A stretch of 64,000 nt of DNA from Planctomycetota bacterium (lineage in GTDB: Bacteria > Planctomycetota > JAPUJT01), in NCBI GenBank assembly GCA_027296055.1, contig JAPUJT010000064.1:1-64000 (forward strand), in the 5' to 3' direction. A program made the position numbers and the translations under genes. Each line of letters starts with the position of its first letter. Positions within the stretch are counted from its first letter, which is position 1. The notes below the pieces were generated by a model, which was given only the letters and a program-made list of their open reading frames with translations, was not told where the DNA came from and made no database searches. Positions 35,228-44,604 of this stretch are shown here, one piece after another.

Positions 35228-36257
35228 CGTCGTCGCGATCCTGGGCAGTCTCCCGATCGGGGCGGCCGCCCAGGACGCGGGCGCCGACAACCAGGTCGTC
35301 CTGAAGAACTTCCACCGCGGCGTCTTTCAGGGCGGCTCCCGCCATTACATATTCTGGTCAATGAAGGGAGACGGAGGGGACAAGACGCGGGTTTCCATCG
35401 GGTTTTCCCGGAACGGGGGCGAGGAGTGGGAATCGATCGCGGATGGGATCGACAATACGGGACGCTTTCTCTGGAGCCTTCCGGACGAGGATGGCGTCGG
35501 CTTCCGGCTGCGAATCAAGGTCGCCGGGGACGACGGAAAGATCATCTCCTCCACGTCGGCGGGGAATTTCGCCATCGACACCGCCGCCCCGGACGTGGTC
35601 CCGTACTGCAAGGTCCCGGGCGAGACGTTTTACAACCTCGACCGCTCCGACCCTCGGATCCGGTTCAATCTTCCGACGGACCCCGGACCGGCCTCGATCG
35701 TGGAGCTGGAGATCTGGGCCACGAAGGACGCCGGCAAGACCTGGAGAAAAATCGCAACCGGTCGACCCTCGGACGGATCGATCCCGATCCGGATCAGCGC
35801 GATGGAGACCGGAATCGTCCTGGTCGCCCTGGATGCGGCCGGCAACAGGGACAACCCGCCGACCGCGGGCAGCAAGCCCGAGTTGAGGCTCCTCTGGCTC
35901 GCCGACGAGCCGCCTCCCCCGGAGACAGATTTCGAGGGGATCTCGAAGGGGGACGTCTTCAACGGCAGCGCTTCCGTCGAGCTGCGCTGGAATCCTCCGT
36001 TCGAATACGACGGGGTCACTGCCCGGATCGAGATCCAGGTGAAGGGAGATAACCGGTGGAAACCGCTCGGTATGGGCCTTCACTGGAGAGGCACCAAAAA
36101 AGTCGTGCTCCCCAGGACGGAATCCTTTCCTACTTTCGTCCGGGTCATCCTGGATCCGGAGAGAGAAGATCTTGGCGTCTGGGAGCGCCGCCTCGGCCCC
36201 TTCCGGATCCACGTGAAGCCGCCCGAAGCGAAGATCAAGAAGGTGGAAGAAGAGTAG
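35193..36257 (+). CDS. Secreted beta-sandwich (KNH/Ig-like) protein
   Basis: 354 residues from ATG 35193, which has AAGGAG ten bases upstream; a start at 35163 would lack a signal peptide. Signal peptide LASVVAILGSLPIGAAAQ. Three beta-sandwich units of about 100 residues. The first (GGSRHYIFWSM...VSIGFSRNGGEEWESI...NTGRFLWSLP...LRIKV) resembles the Kre9/KNH-like adhesion module. The second and third resemble the same pattern. Probably an extracytoplasmic structural or ligand-binding protein, perhaps working with the metallopeptidase. Confidence 0.6.
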   Translation: MFGRFRLVGLASVVAILGSLPIGAAAQDAGADNQVVLKNFHRGVFQGGSRHYIFWSMKGDGGDKTRVSIGFSRNGGEEWESIADGIDNTGRFLWSLPDEDGVGFRLRIKVAGDDGKIISSTSAGNFAIDTAAPDVVPYCKVPGETFYNLDRSDPRIRFNLPTDPGPASIVELEIWATKDAGKTWRKIATGRPSDGSIPIRISAMETGIVLVALDAAGNRDNPPTAGSKPELRLLWLADEPPPPETDFEGISKGDVFNGSASVELRWNPPFEYDGVTARIEIQVKGDNRWKPLGMGLHWRGTKKVVLPRTESFPTFVRVILDPEREDLGVWERRLGPFRIHVKPPEAKIKKVEEE

Positions 36258-36275
36258 CGGGCCCCTCAGAGGTGC

Positions 36276-38261
36276 TCACTCGCCCCCAAGCACACGGATA
36301 CGATCCAGCGCCTCCAGGCGGGCGGCCTCCGTGAGCCCGTCGCCCGCTTCGATCGACTCCCGGTACATCTGGATTGCCTCCGACGGACGGCCCAGCGCCT
36401 CCAGGGCCCGCGCCTTACGGAAGAGATCGGTGGCGCCCGTCGGATCGGGCTCCAGTCGCAAGGCCTCCTCGTAGGCCTTCCTCGCCTTCCACTGTCTGTT
36501 CCCCTGCCACTCGCAGTCTCCGATGAGATACCAGGCGGTGGCCGAAGGCTCACCCCATCGGATCGCGCTGCGCATCGCCACGAGCGCCTCCGCGTATCGC
36601 CCCTGCCTCGCCCGTAGCCCCGCCAGATTTTGCAAGGTAGCCGCGTGGTCCGGGTGGTAACCGAGGACCTCCAGAAAGATCCGCGACGCCTTCTCGAGGT
36701 CGCCATCGAAATAGGCCAACGTTCCGAGGTTCAGACGAGGGTTTGGCTCGCTCGGCAGTATCCCGAGGGCCTCCTGGAAGAGGGCCTCCGCCGCGTCGCG
36801 ATCTCCCTGCATCAACAGGACTTCCCCGAGCTGGTAGGTCGGATGATACGAGCCGGGACGGTCCTTCTTCATCCACGTGAAGTGCTCCGCAGCCGCGTCC
36901 AGGAGCCCTGCATCCCGGAGCAACACGCCCAGGCCCACCCGAGGTATCTCGAACCTCGGCTTCAGCTCCAGGGCCCGCGTATAGTGGTGGCGGGCCAGGT
37001 CGACTTCTCCCCTCCTGGAAAAGTGTGTCCCGGCCTCCGCGTGCGCCTTGTACGAGTCCGGATAGTGACGAAGGGTGTAGAGGGCCGACGTCCCCGGATC
37101 GGAGAGCACGCCGTTCCTGTGGATGGTGAGCGTTCCGTAGCAGGCGATGATCAGGGTCAGGATCGTCCACCGGAGACGTCGGGGGAGGCGCGCCATGACT
37201 ACGCCGAGGAGGAGGCAGAATCCGATGCTGGGGAGATAAAGAAGCCGCTCTCCCATGATCTCCCCGACCGGGATGATGTTGGAAACGGGAATCAGGGGGA
37301 TCAAGAAGAGCAGGATTCCGAGGCCGAGGGCGGATCTTCGCTTCCAGGAGAGAACGATGCCGCCGATCGCAGCGATCAGGAGCCCGGCCCCCGCAAGTCC
37401 ATCCACCGCGCCGAAGGCCCCCTGCTCCGTGAGAAACTGATAATCCAATGATTGCTTCACCGGGAAGAGGCAAAGGAGGACGTACTCCTTGAAGACGGGA
37501 AGCATCGCTCCTACACGCTCCAGGAGGCCCATGCCGGGGAAGATCGTTTGATCCGCCGGAGGGGAGAACCCGCCCAGGGCGACGATGCGCATCGGGAGAT
37601 AGAGGAGGAAGACCCCACACGCATACAAGAAGTACCGGACCCCGGCGCGCCACGACTCTCCCCGCATCCAGATGCCGACCAGGTACAGGACCGGGAAGAT
37701 CGCGGCGGTTTCCTTGGACAGGAGGGCGAGGAGGAAGAGGAGGAGGGATAGCGGCGTGGAGCCCTTTCTCCCCGACAAGGTGATGAGCCAGGCGCCGAGC
37801 AAGAGGCCTGCCGCCAGAAGCTCGGCCCGGCCCATGATCACGGCCACCGCCTCCGAGTGGATCGGATGTACGGCAAAGAGGCACGCGGCCAGAAAGGGAG
37901 CTTCGCCACTCCTGTTCAGGAGCCGCGAGAGAACGAGGAAGACCAGCCAGCTCACCCCCGCATGCAGGAAGAGATTCACCAGGTGGAAGGCCCACGGACG
38001 CGGCCCTCGAAAGATCGCGTAGTCGAGAGCGAACGTCGTGAGGAGAACGGGGCGGTAGTTACCCGCCCGCTCTCCGGTCCCCGCATAAAGATCCGATCCG
38101 AAAATCTGGGGTATGTGCCGGACGCGCTTGATCAGATGGTTTCGGGAGATGCCGCGAATATCGTCCCAGATGAACTCGTTTGTCAGGGAGTTCACGTATA
38201 CCAGCGTCGCCAGGGCCACGATGGTGATCAGCGGTACGTGCTTTCCGACTCCCCCCTTCAT
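36276..38261 (-). CDS. TMTC-like GT-C glycosyltransferase with TPR repeats
   Basis: 661 residues from ATG 38261 (a TTG at 38297 would extend it by 12 residues). N-terminal half: about ten membrane helices with FIWDDIRGI in the first loop (the Asp pair typical of GT-C) and HPIHSEAVAVIMGRAELLA, the DUF1736/TMTC signature. C-terminal 270 residues: six to seven TPR repeats. TMTC proteins are O-mannosyltransferases. The bacterial relatives are presumed to glycosylate exported proteins. Divergent from recJ across 56 bases. Confidence 0.75.
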   Translation of the reverse strand: MKGGVGKHVPLITIVALATLVYVNSLTNEFIWDDIRGISRNHLIKRVRHIPQIFGSDLYAGTGERAGNYRPVLLTTFALDYAIFRGPRPWAFHLVNLFLHAGVSWLVFLVLSRLLNRSGEAPFLAACLFAVHPIHSEAVAVIMGRAELLAAGLLLGAWLITLSGRKGSTPLSLLLFLLALLSKETAAIFPVLYLVGIWMRGESWRAGVRYFLYACGVFLLYLPMRIVALGGFSPPADQTIFPGMGLLERVGAMLPVFKEYVLLCLFPVKQSLDYQFLTEQGAFGAVDGLAGAGLLIAAIGGIVLSWKRRSALGLGILLFLIPLIPVSNIIPVGEIMGERLLYLPSIGFCLLLGVVMARLPRRLRWTILTLIIACYGTLTIHRNGVLSDPGTSALYTLRHYPDSYKAHAEAGTHFSRRGEVDLARHHYTRALELKPRFEIPRVGLGVLLRDAGLLDAAAEHFTWMKKDRPGSYHPTYQLGEVLLMQGDRDAAEALFQEALGILPSEPNPRLNLGTLAYFDGDLEKASRIFLEVLGYHPDHAATLQNLAGLRARQGRYAEALVAMRSAIRWGEPSATAWYLIGDCEWQGNRQWKARKAYEEALRLEPDPTGATDLFRKARALEALGRPSEAIQMYRESIEAGDGLTEAARLEALDRIRVLGGE

Positions 38262-38317
38262 CGAGCTGCATTGTAGGGGTTTGCAGCGAGACGGCAATCG
38301 AATAGACTGGGCCGAGG

Positions 38318-40024
38318 ATGAAGAGGGGGAACTCTACAAGCTGGCGGCTTCGCAGAGAAGACTCGGGAGCGGTGAAGGAGATGTCGGACGCCCTCCGGAT
38401 CTCGCGGCCGCTGGCGCAAGTGCTCGCCTCACGCGGCTTCTCCGAGCCGGAACCGGCTCGCGCCTTCCTGCAACCTGCCCTCAACGATCTGCACGACCCC
38501 TTTCTTCTCGGCCCGATGGAGGAGGCCGTGGACTGTATCACCAATGCCATCCGGAGAAAGAAACGGATCGTGGTCTTCGGAGATTTCGACGCGGACGGCC
38601 TCTGTAGCTCCTCCATCATGGCCCGCATCCTGAAGGCCCTCGGGGCGGACGTCGAGGTGATGATCCCGAACCGACTCCGGGATGGATACTCACTGACCGA
38701 CGCCGCCGTCGCCCGGATCATTGACAGCGGCGCCGCAGTCACGATCACGGTCGATAACGGGATCAGCGCCAACAAGGCGGCCGAAAGCCTCGAGGCGGCG
38801 GGGATCGAACTGATCATCGCTGATCACCATGAGCCGGGGTCCGTGATCCCTCCCGCCCGAGCGATCCTCAATCCCAAGATGCCAGGCTCGAGGTACCCCT
38901 ACGGGGAGCTGTGCGCGACGGGTGTGGCTTTCAAGCTGGCCTGGGCGCTTACCCAGAGGAGTCCGATCTCGGGGGAGAAGGCGCAGACGATTCTTCTCGA
39001 GTCTCTCGGAGTGGTCGCGCTGGCGACGATCGCGGACGTCGCGCCGTTGACGGGGGAGAATCGGGTGCTCGTCACATTCGGGCTTCGGGCCCTTCGTGCC
39101 TCCCGGAGCCCCGGGATCCGGGCCTTGCTGCGCAGTGCGCGGGTGCAGGGCCCGATCGTAGCTCGCGACGTGGCCTTTCGCCTCGCCCCGATGTTGAACG
39201 CTCCCGGCCGACTGGGAGATGCGCGGAGCAGCCTCGACCTCCTCCTGAGCGAATCGGACGACGAGGCGACGCAGCTCGCCCGCGAGCTATCCCGGATCAA
39301 TCGGAAAAGACGCGTGATCCAGAAGACCGTTCTCGACTCGGCGCTCAAGCGGATGAGGGAAGAGCTGGACAGGGGTCGGCAGGCCATCGTCCTGGCGGAA
39401 GAAGACTGGCACCCGGGGGTGACCGGCATCGTGGCGGGTCATATCGCGCGCGAATCGAATCTTCCCACGGTTGTGATCACCCTCGAAGGATCGAGGGGTC
39501 GCGCCTCCGCGCGGTCCGTCCCCGGCGCCCATCTGCCCGAGCTCTTCGATGCGTGCCGTGATCTCCTGATCTCCTACGGGGGCCACGCCCGGGCAGCGGG
39601 GCTCGTCATCGAGCGCAAAAATGTGGAAGCCTTCCGGGACCGTTTCTGCGAGGCAGTGAGCCAGAAGTGCAGCGGAACGAGCGATGCGCCCCTCGACGTG
39701 GACGCCGAGGTCGAGCTCGGCGAGATGAAGCCGGCCTCCGTCCGCGAGATGGAACGCCTCGCCCCGTTCGGGGAGGGGAACCCGCCTCCTCTCCTCATCG
39801 CGCATCGATGCCGGGTGGCGGGAGCGGTCCGCAAACGGCGCGGCGGACTCTCGTTCTTCCTTCGGCAGGGAGATGTCGCTCTTTCCGCCCGTGTGGGCAA
39901 GGGAGTGGACCTTCCTGATGGTCCAGGAGGTCCCGAGCGATTGACCGTCGCCTTCCGGCCGAGCGTGGCCGGTTCCGGAGAGGTCGATCTCGAGGTCCTC
40001 GACTTTCCCGAGACAAGATCCTGA
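38318..40024 (+). CDS. recJ: Single-strand-specific exonuclease RecJ
   Basis: 568 residues. DHH motifs: VFGDFDADG (87-94), TVDNGIS (145-150), ADHHEPG (168-174). DHHA1 domain with SYGGHARAAG. Degrades single-stranded DNA 5' to 3' in recombination and mismatch repair. The N-terminal SWRLRRED, conserved in RecJ as a W-x-L/R start, supports ATG 38318 rather than the internal Met at 38381. Confidence 0.92.
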   Translation: MKRGNSTSWRLRREDSGAVKEMSDALRISRPLAQVLASRGFSEPEPARAFLQPALNDLHDPFLLGPMEEAVDCITNAIRRKKRIVVFGDFDADGLCSSSIMARILKALGADVEVMIPNRLRDGYSLTDAAVARIIDSGAAVTITVDNGISANKAAESLEAAGIELIIADHHEPGSVIPPARAILNPKMPGSRYPYGELCATGVAFKLAWALTQRSPISGEKAQTILLESLGVVALATIADVAPLTGENRVLVTFGLRALRASRSPGIRALLRSARVQGPIVARDVAFRLAPMLNAPGRLGDARSSLDLLLSESDDEATQLARELSRINRKRRVIQKTVLDSALKRMREELDRGRQAIVLAEEDWHPGVTGIVAGHIARESNLPTVVITLEGSRGRASARSVPGAHLPELFDACRDLLISYGGHARAAGLVIERKNVEAFRDRFCEAVSQKCSGTSDAPLDVDAEVELGEMKPASVREMERLAPFGEGNPPPLLIAHRCRVAGAVRKRRGGLSFFLRQGDVALSARVGKGVDLPDGPGGPERLTVAFRPSVAGSGEVDLEVLDFPETRS

Positions 40025-40037
40025 GCCGGGAGGCCCG

Positions 40038-41537
40038 ATGCGGCTTTCCCATGATCAGCTGATCCTTGCTGGACTCCGAGCCCTCCTTCTCGGCACGGTC
40101 TTCGCCCTGTCCCTGTTCCCCCTCACGAGCTACGACGTCTGGCTTCACCTCGGGATCGGACGACGAATCGTGGAGAGGATGGAGGTGCCGAGGGCAGCCT
40201 GGGGGTGCCGGATCTATCCGGACAGAGAGTGGGTGGCGCACGAGTGGGGGGCCCAGGCCCTGTTCCACCAGGTCCACTCCTTCGGGGGCGAACGCGGGCT
40301 CGTGCTCCTTCGGGCCGCCGCCGCAACCCTGGCCGCGGCGCTCCTGCTCTGGGCCCTCTCCGAAGCGGGGGCCGGCCCGTTCACCGGCTGCGCCGCCACG
40401 GCCGTTGCGAGTTCCATCGGATTCTCGCAGCTCTTCTGGCCTGCGCGACCCCAGATTTTCACCCAGCTCTTACTCCCCCTGCTGCTCGCCGCACTTCTGC
40501 GCGGGAGGGCAGGCAAGCGAAGGGTTCTCTACGGCGTCCCCATCCTCTTCATCCCCTGGGTCAACCTCCATGGAGGTTACGTCCTGGGACTCGTCGTCAT
40601 TGCCATCTTTCTGTTTGCCGATCTCGTCCAGGGGCTCTTCGGGCGCCAGGGGGCGGCGGGATGGAGGAAGACGCTGATCCTGCTGCTTCTCGCCTCCACG
40701 GCGGCATGCCTCATCAACCCGTACACCTATCGTTCCCTGGTCTATCCGTTCATTTACTATCTCGGTGAGCCGATCACGGCGGGCAACATCGAGTGGAATC
40801 CCCTCGTCCTCCACCAGTTCGCCCTCTATGAGGCCTTGATCGTGATCACCGCCATCTCGATCCTCCTCGCCCGGCCAGGACCAGACCTGCTGGAAGGGAC
40901 TCTCGCCTTTGCCTTCTTTCACCTCTCCGTCATCTCACAACGACACGTGCCGCTCGGAGCGATGGTCCTCGCCGTGGTGCTTGGCGCATCCTGGAGCCGA
41001 TGGTGGAAGGCCTTTCCCGATTCGCCCGTCGGCCCCATTGCGCGGCTCGGCGCAGCCATCCGGATGAGTCCCCCGCGGCGAGCAGGTCTCGTCCTCGTCG
41101 TGATGCTCGCCTCCTTCGCCGCCATATGGTTCTCGAGAACGCCCCCGTGGTGGCTCGAGAAGAGCAAGTGGGGGGGGGGAAGCCCCCTGCCTGTGGCGGC
41201 TTCTAGTTTCCTCGAGCGCGAGGGGCTCACGGAGGGGCTCTTCAATCAGTACGAGTGGGGGGGCTACCTTCTCTACAGGTTTCCCGACAAGGATGTCGTC
41301 TCGATCGACGGTAGGAACGATGTCTACGGGGCGGATCACATCCGATTGTACATGGAGGCAATGGAGGGTATACCGACCTGGAAGGACACTTTCGATCTAT
41401 GGGAGATCAGAGTCGCCATGATTTCCCGGCGATCCCCTGGATGGGGGCTTCGTTTCGTGCTCGCCCAGGACCCGGATTGGGAGGCCCGCTTCCAGGGAGA
41501 GAATGCTCTCGTCTTCGTCCGCAAGGAGCGACGGTGA
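40038..41537 (+). CDS. Multi-pass membrane protein, GT-C-like
   Basis: 499 residues, about ten to eleven helices. SYDVWLHLGIGRRIVE early on (the Asp is in the position of GT-C catalytic acids), then VAHEWGAQALFHQ and VNLHGGYVLGL. A soluble C-terminal domain (about 390-499) contains NQYEWGGYLLYRFPDKDVVSID. ATG 40038 follows GGGAGG. Probably uses a polyprenyl-phosphate sugar made by the next gene, with which it overlaps by four bases. Family not named with certainty. Confidence 0.6.
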   Translation: MRLSHDQLILAGLRALLLGTVFALSLFPLTSYDVWLHLGIGRRIVERMEVPRAAWGCRIYPDREWVAHEWGAQALFHQVHSFGGERGLVLLRAAAATLAAALLLWALSEAGAGPFTGCAATAVASSIGFSQLFWPARPQIFTQLLLPLLLAALLRGRAGKRRVLYGVPILFIPWVNLHGGYVLGLVVIAIFLFADLVQGLFGRQGAAGWRKTLILLLLASTAACLINPYTYRSLVYPFIYYLGEPITAGNIEWNPLVLHQFALYEALIVITAISILLARPGPDLLEGTLAFAFFHLSVISQRHVPLGAMVLAVVLGASWSRWWKAFPDSPVGPIARLGAAIRMSPPRRAGLVLVVMLASFAAIWFSRTPPWWLEKSKWGGGSPLPVAASSFLEREGLTEGLFNQYEWGGYLLYRFPDKDVVSIDGRNDVYGADHIRLYMEAMEGIPTWKDTFDLWEIRVAMISRRSPGWGLRFVLAQDPDWEARFQGENALVFVRKERR

Positions 41538-42238
41538 AGGTCTGCGCCATCATCCCCGCGTTCAACGAGGCATCCAGGATCGCCGGCGTCGTCGGCGGAG
41601 TCCAGGATCGCGGCGTGACGCCCGTCGTGATCGATGACGGATCGGCGGACACGACGGCAGACGCGGCTCGCCGGGAGGGGGCGGTGGTCCTGCGACACTC
41701 TAGCAATCTGGGCAAGGGAGTCGCTCTCATGACGGGCTTCAAGCACGCGCTGGATCGAGGTCTGGATGCGGTGATCACGCTGGATGGGGACGGCCAGCAT
41801 GACCCGGCCGAGATCCCCAAGTTCATAAGCCATGCCGAGCGAGGGGGGGACGACATGGTCCTCGGCTCCCGCATGGGTGACGTGGTCTCGATGCCTCTGA
41901 TCCGGAAATGGACGAATCAGGCCACATCCGCCGTCGTCTCGCGGCTCGCTCACGCCAGGATCATGGACAGCCAGTCGGGGTACAGGCTGATCCGGACGCG
42001 CGTGTTGCGAGCCGTGGACCTCGTCTCCCTGCGGTATGATCTCGAGTCGGAGATACTCATCCAGGCGGCGCGGCGAGGTTTCCGCATCAGCGAGATTCCC
42101 GTGCGCACGATCTACGAGGGAAGCACCAGCGATATCCGGCCCGGCCTCGATGCCCTTCGATTCATCCGCCTCGTCCTGCGCCTGGCTTGGACCGGAAAGC
42201 GAGGATCTCGGAGTGACGTTCATTGTCACGCCGGTTGA
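41534..42238 (+). CDS. GT2 glycosyltransferase (polyprenyl-phosphate sugar synthase)
   Basis: 234 residues from GTG 41534, with AAGGAG five bases upstream and a GTGA overlap with the preceding stop. AIIPAFNEASRI, VIDDGSADTT, LDGDGQHDP and LESEILIQAARRGF are all GT2/DPM1-like. It makes a lipid-linked sugar on the cytoplasmic side. The last ten codons run through the inverted repeat (42213-42229) that belongs to the pilin promoter module. Confidence 0.85.
   Translation: MKVCAIIPAFNEASRIAGVVGGVQDRGVTPVVIDDGSADTTADAARREGAVVLRHSSNLGKGVALMTGFKHALDRGLDAVITLDGDGQHDPAEIPKFISHAERGGDDMVLGSRMGDVVSMPLIRKWTNQATSAVVSRLAHARIMDSQSGYRLIRTRVLRAVDLVSLRYDLESEILIQAARRGFRISEIPVRTIYEGSTSDIRPGLDALRFIRLVLRLAWTGKRGSRSDVHCHAG
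42213..42229. promoter_or_regulatory. Inverted repeat, pilin module copy A
   Basis: GTGAC-N7-GTCAC, identical in sequence to copy B (42882-42898). It lies about 100 bases before a degenerate sigma-54-like site (TGGTCG at 42321, with no clear -12 GC). Possible binding site for PilR or another activator. Confidence 0.45.
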
Positions 42239-42402
42239 GAAGACCCGCTCTCCGGACGTTAACACCCGCCCCACAACCGACTACGGTGCCACTACTTAGG
42301 GGATCGACGATATGTCCTCGTGGTCGTTACGGTGATCATGATTCATACTTGATCGTACGGCCCGGTGCGCCTGAAGGAGGAGGGAGGCGGGGTCGCGTAG
42401 CC

Positions 42403-42846
42403 ATGAATTCGAACCGGATAAGAGCGTTCACACTGATCGAGCTGATGATCGTTGTGGCGATCATCGCCATCATTGCGGCGATTGCCATTCCCAATCTGAT
42501 CGAAGGCCGCAAGGCGGGCAACGAGACGTCTGCCATCGGATCTCTCCGCTCGCTCTGCTCCTCCCAGGTGCAGTTTCGCGAAGGCGATCGGGAAAGGGAC
42601 AACATCCTCGATTACGCCACATCCCTCGCGGAATTGAGAGATCTGGGTCTTATTGACAACGTTCTCGGCAGCGGCACGAAGAGCGGTTACGTATTCACCC
42701 TCTCTGGCAGCACGTACGAATGGATGTGCTCCGCCACCCCCATCAGTGCCAACACGGGCTACCGGAATTTCATTATCTGCACCGACGGGCTGATCCGCTT
42801 CGCACCCTCCGGGGCCGCCGATTGCAGTTCCGCGGCGGTCCAGTAA
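42403..42846 (+). CDS. Type IV pilin paralogue P1
   Basis: 147 residues from ATG 42403, with GGAGG sites upstream. Short leader then AFTLIELMIVVAIIAIIAAI, so the prepilin cleavage residue is Ala instead of Gly. The Glu at +5 is kept. The C-terminal domain closely matches P5 (SLAELRDLGLIDNVLGSG, SGYVFTLSGSTYEW, three Cys). Its own promoter looks degraded. It follows the GT2 gene by 164 bases that carry copy A of the inverted repeat. Confidence 0.75.
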   Translation: MNSNRIRAFTLIELMIVVAIIAIIAAIAIPNLIEGRKAGNETSAIGSLRSLCSSQVQFREGDRERDNILDYATSLAELRDLGLIDNVLGSGTKSGYVFTLSGSTYEWMCSATPISANTGYRNFIICTDGLIRFAPSGAADCSSAAVQ

Positions 42847-42881
42847 TCAGGGAAGCACCAGCCGGGCTCGAGGGCCCGCGA

Positions 42882-42898
42882 GTGACGTTCATTGTCAC
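42882..42898. promoter_or_regulatory. Inverted repeat, pilin module copy B
   Basis: GTGAC-N7-GTCAC, centred 96 bases upstream of the -24 GG of the sigma-54-like site at 42985-43000. Same spacing as in copy C. Confidence 0.5.
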
Positions 42899-42984
42899 TC
42901 CTGCTGACGCTGCACGCCAACTGGCCGGCAACCCGCGATCCTCAACCGCCTACGCTTCCGCCAGTTAAGTAGTTTTCAACATGC

Positions 42985-43000
42985 CGGCATAGCCGTTGCA
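42985..43000 (+). promoter_or_regulatory. Sigma-54-type promoter before P2
   Basis: CGGCAT-AGCCG-TTGCA fits TGGCAC-N5-TTGCA with one mismatch in the -24 element. The GG and GC dinucleotides are correctly spaced. The start of transcription would fall near 43010, almost at the ATG (43013), so the message would be nearly leaderless. Confidence 0.5.
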
Positions 43001-43012
43001 ACGTAAAGACTC

Positions 43013-43459
43013 ATGCAGCCCGGCTCGCAGCGGACAAAGGCAATCACCCTGATCGAGTTGATTATCGTGGTGGCGATCATCGTCATCATCGTAGCGATTG
43101 TCGTTTTCGGCATGATCGAGCCCCCCCACACGCACAACGAAATTGCCGCCATCGGCTCCCTTCGTGCGATCGCCTCCATCCAGGCGCAGCTTCACGAGGG
43201 CGATGGCGAGAGTCGCTTCCATGGCTACGCCTCATCCTTCGAGGAATTGAGCCATGTGGGCCTGATCGACAACATTCTGGGAAGCGGTTCGAAAGGCGGC
43301 TATGTCTTCGCCCTCTCGGGCGGCACGCACGAGTGGTACTGTACCGCCACCCCGATGAGCGACCGCACGGGGACCCGAAACTTCATTGTCTGCACGGACG
43401 GGGTGGTCCGCTTCTCAACCTCCGGGGGCGCCGATTGCTCTTCAGCGGCGATCCAGTGA
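43013..43459 (+). CDS. Type IV pilin paralogue P2 (altered N-terminus)
   Basis: 148 residues. The prepilin region reads TKAITLIELIIVVAII, so the cleavage site is Ala-Ile and not Gly-Phe, and the helix continues FGMIEPPHTHNEIAA where P5 has IPNLIEARKTGNETA. The globular part (VGLIDNILGSGSKGGYVFALSGGTHEWYC) is still close to P5. First gene of a P2-P3-P4 run in which the starts overlap the preceding stops. Confidence 0.7.
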   Translation: MQPGSQRTKAITLIELIIVVAIIVIIVAIVVFGMIEPPHTHNEIAAIGSLRAIASIQAQLHEGDGESRFHGYASSFEELSHVGLIDNILGSGSKGGYVFALSGGTHEWYCTATPMSDRTGTRNFIVCTDGVVRFSTSGGADCSSAAIQ

Positions 43460-43923
43460 TCGTCAAGTCCTGCCAGCAAGACCTGTTCACCTGGAGGGAT
43501 GGATATACTCTTCGGAAATTGTTGATCGTCGTTTCGATGATCGCCCTCATCGCACCCCTTGCCCTCTTTCCCCACCTGCTAGAGGCCAGGAAGGCGGAAA
43601 ACGAGATCTCCGCTATACGCGCGCTGAGAGTGCTCGCCGCCTGCCAAGTTCCGTTTCGGAGCAGCGATCGGGACAGCGACGGATACCTGGACTACGCCAC
43701 GTCTCTCCAGGAATTGAGCCAGGTGGGTCTGATTGACAACGTTCTGGGTGGCGGAGTAATGAGCGGCTATGTCTTCACGCTCTCGGGGAGCACCTACGAG
43801 TGGAACTGCTCCGCCACTCCCATCAGTAGCAACACCGGCGTCCGGAATTTCATCGTCTGCACCGATGGAGTGGTTTGCTTCTCCTCATCCGGCCGCGCCG
43901 TTTGCAGTCCCTGCGTTGAATGA
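43456..43923 (+). CDS. Type IV pilin paralogue P3 (prepilin motif lost)
   Basis: 155 residues from GTG 43456, overlapping the P2 stop (GTGA). A 16-residue leader (MIVKSCQQDLFTWRDG) precedes YTLRKLLIVVSMIALIAPL. The conserved Ile-Glu before the helix is Arg-Lys, so the Glu at +5, needed for assembly, is missing. The globular part (VGLIDNVLGGGVMSGYVFTLSGSTYEWNC) is conserved. Probably not assembled as a normal subunit. Confidence 0.6.
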   Translation: MIVKSCQQDLFTWRDGYTLRKLLIVVSMIALIAPLALFPHLLEARKAENEISAIRALRVLAACQVPFRSSDRDSDGYLDYATSLQELSQVGLIDNVLGGGVMSGYVFTLSGSTYEWNCSATPISSNTGVRNFIVCTDGVVCFSSSGRAVCSPCVE

Positions 43924-44402
43924 TCGTCGACACCTGCCAGAAAGACCGCTTCTCCTGGAGGGATGGATACACCTTCCTGGAGCTGATGGTCGTCGTTTCG
44001 ATGCTTGCCATCCTGTTGACCGTTGCCCTTCCCTACGTCTTTCCCCACTTGCTGGAGGCCAGAAAGGCGGAAAACGAGAGGTCCGTCATGACCTCGCTTC
44101 GTTCGATCGCCTCCTGCCAGACCCAGTTTCGCGAGGGCGACCGGGAAGGCGACGGCTTCCTCGATTACGCCACATCCCTCAAGGAATTGAGCCAGGTGGG
44201 CCTGATTGACAACGTTCTGGGTGGCGGAGTAATGAGCGGCTATGTCTTCACACTCTCGGGCAGCACCTTCGTTTGGCGCTGTTTCGCCACCCCGATCAGC
44301 GACCGCACAGGAAACCGACATTTCATCATCCGCACCGATGGGGTCGTATACTCTGCCCCATCCGGCGTCGCCATCCGGATGTCGAGCGAGTGCTTCGAAT
44401 GA
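43920..44402 (+). CDS. Type IV pilin paralogue P4
   Basis: 160 residues; ATG 43920 overlaps the P3 stop (ATGA). The leader MIVDTCQKDRFSWRDG is a clear duplicate of the P3 leader, and GYTFLELMVVVSMLAILL keeps Gly at -1 and Glu at +5. The second conserved Cys is Arg (FIIRTDG). The final residues (SECFE) differ from P5. Likely a tandem duplicate of P3. Confidence 0.65.
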   Translation: MIVDTCQKDRFSWRDGYTFLELMVVVSMLAILLTVALPYVFPHLLEARKAENERSVMTSLRSIASCQTQFREGDREGDGFLDYATSLKELSQVGLIDNVLGGGVMSGYVFTLSGSTFVWRCFATPISDRTGNRHFIIRTDGVVYSAPSGVAIRMSSECFE

Positions 44403-44499
44403 GAGTGATTCTCCATACCTGTTGACGACATCAGGTGACGTCACGGACGTGAACGAAATACACACTTTTTCCCAATATTGCCACAGGTTGTCGCCTGGA

Positions 44500-44516
44500 C
44501 TGACGATAAGTGTCAC
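44500..44516. promoter_or_regulatory. Inverted repeat, pilin module copy C
   Basis: CTGAC-N7-GTCAC with its centre 98 bases upstream of the -24 GG at 44606. This is the distance expected for a binding site of a sigma-54 enhancer-binding activator. It is the third copy of the TGAC-N7-GTCA repeat. Confidence 0.55.
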
Positions 44517-44604
44517 ATGGAGTGCCTGCGGGGGTGGTCCGCGCATCGGGTCTATAGACCTTAAGATGTTGTATTCATGGAGTTTATGTTTTTTTGACTG
44601 GCGT

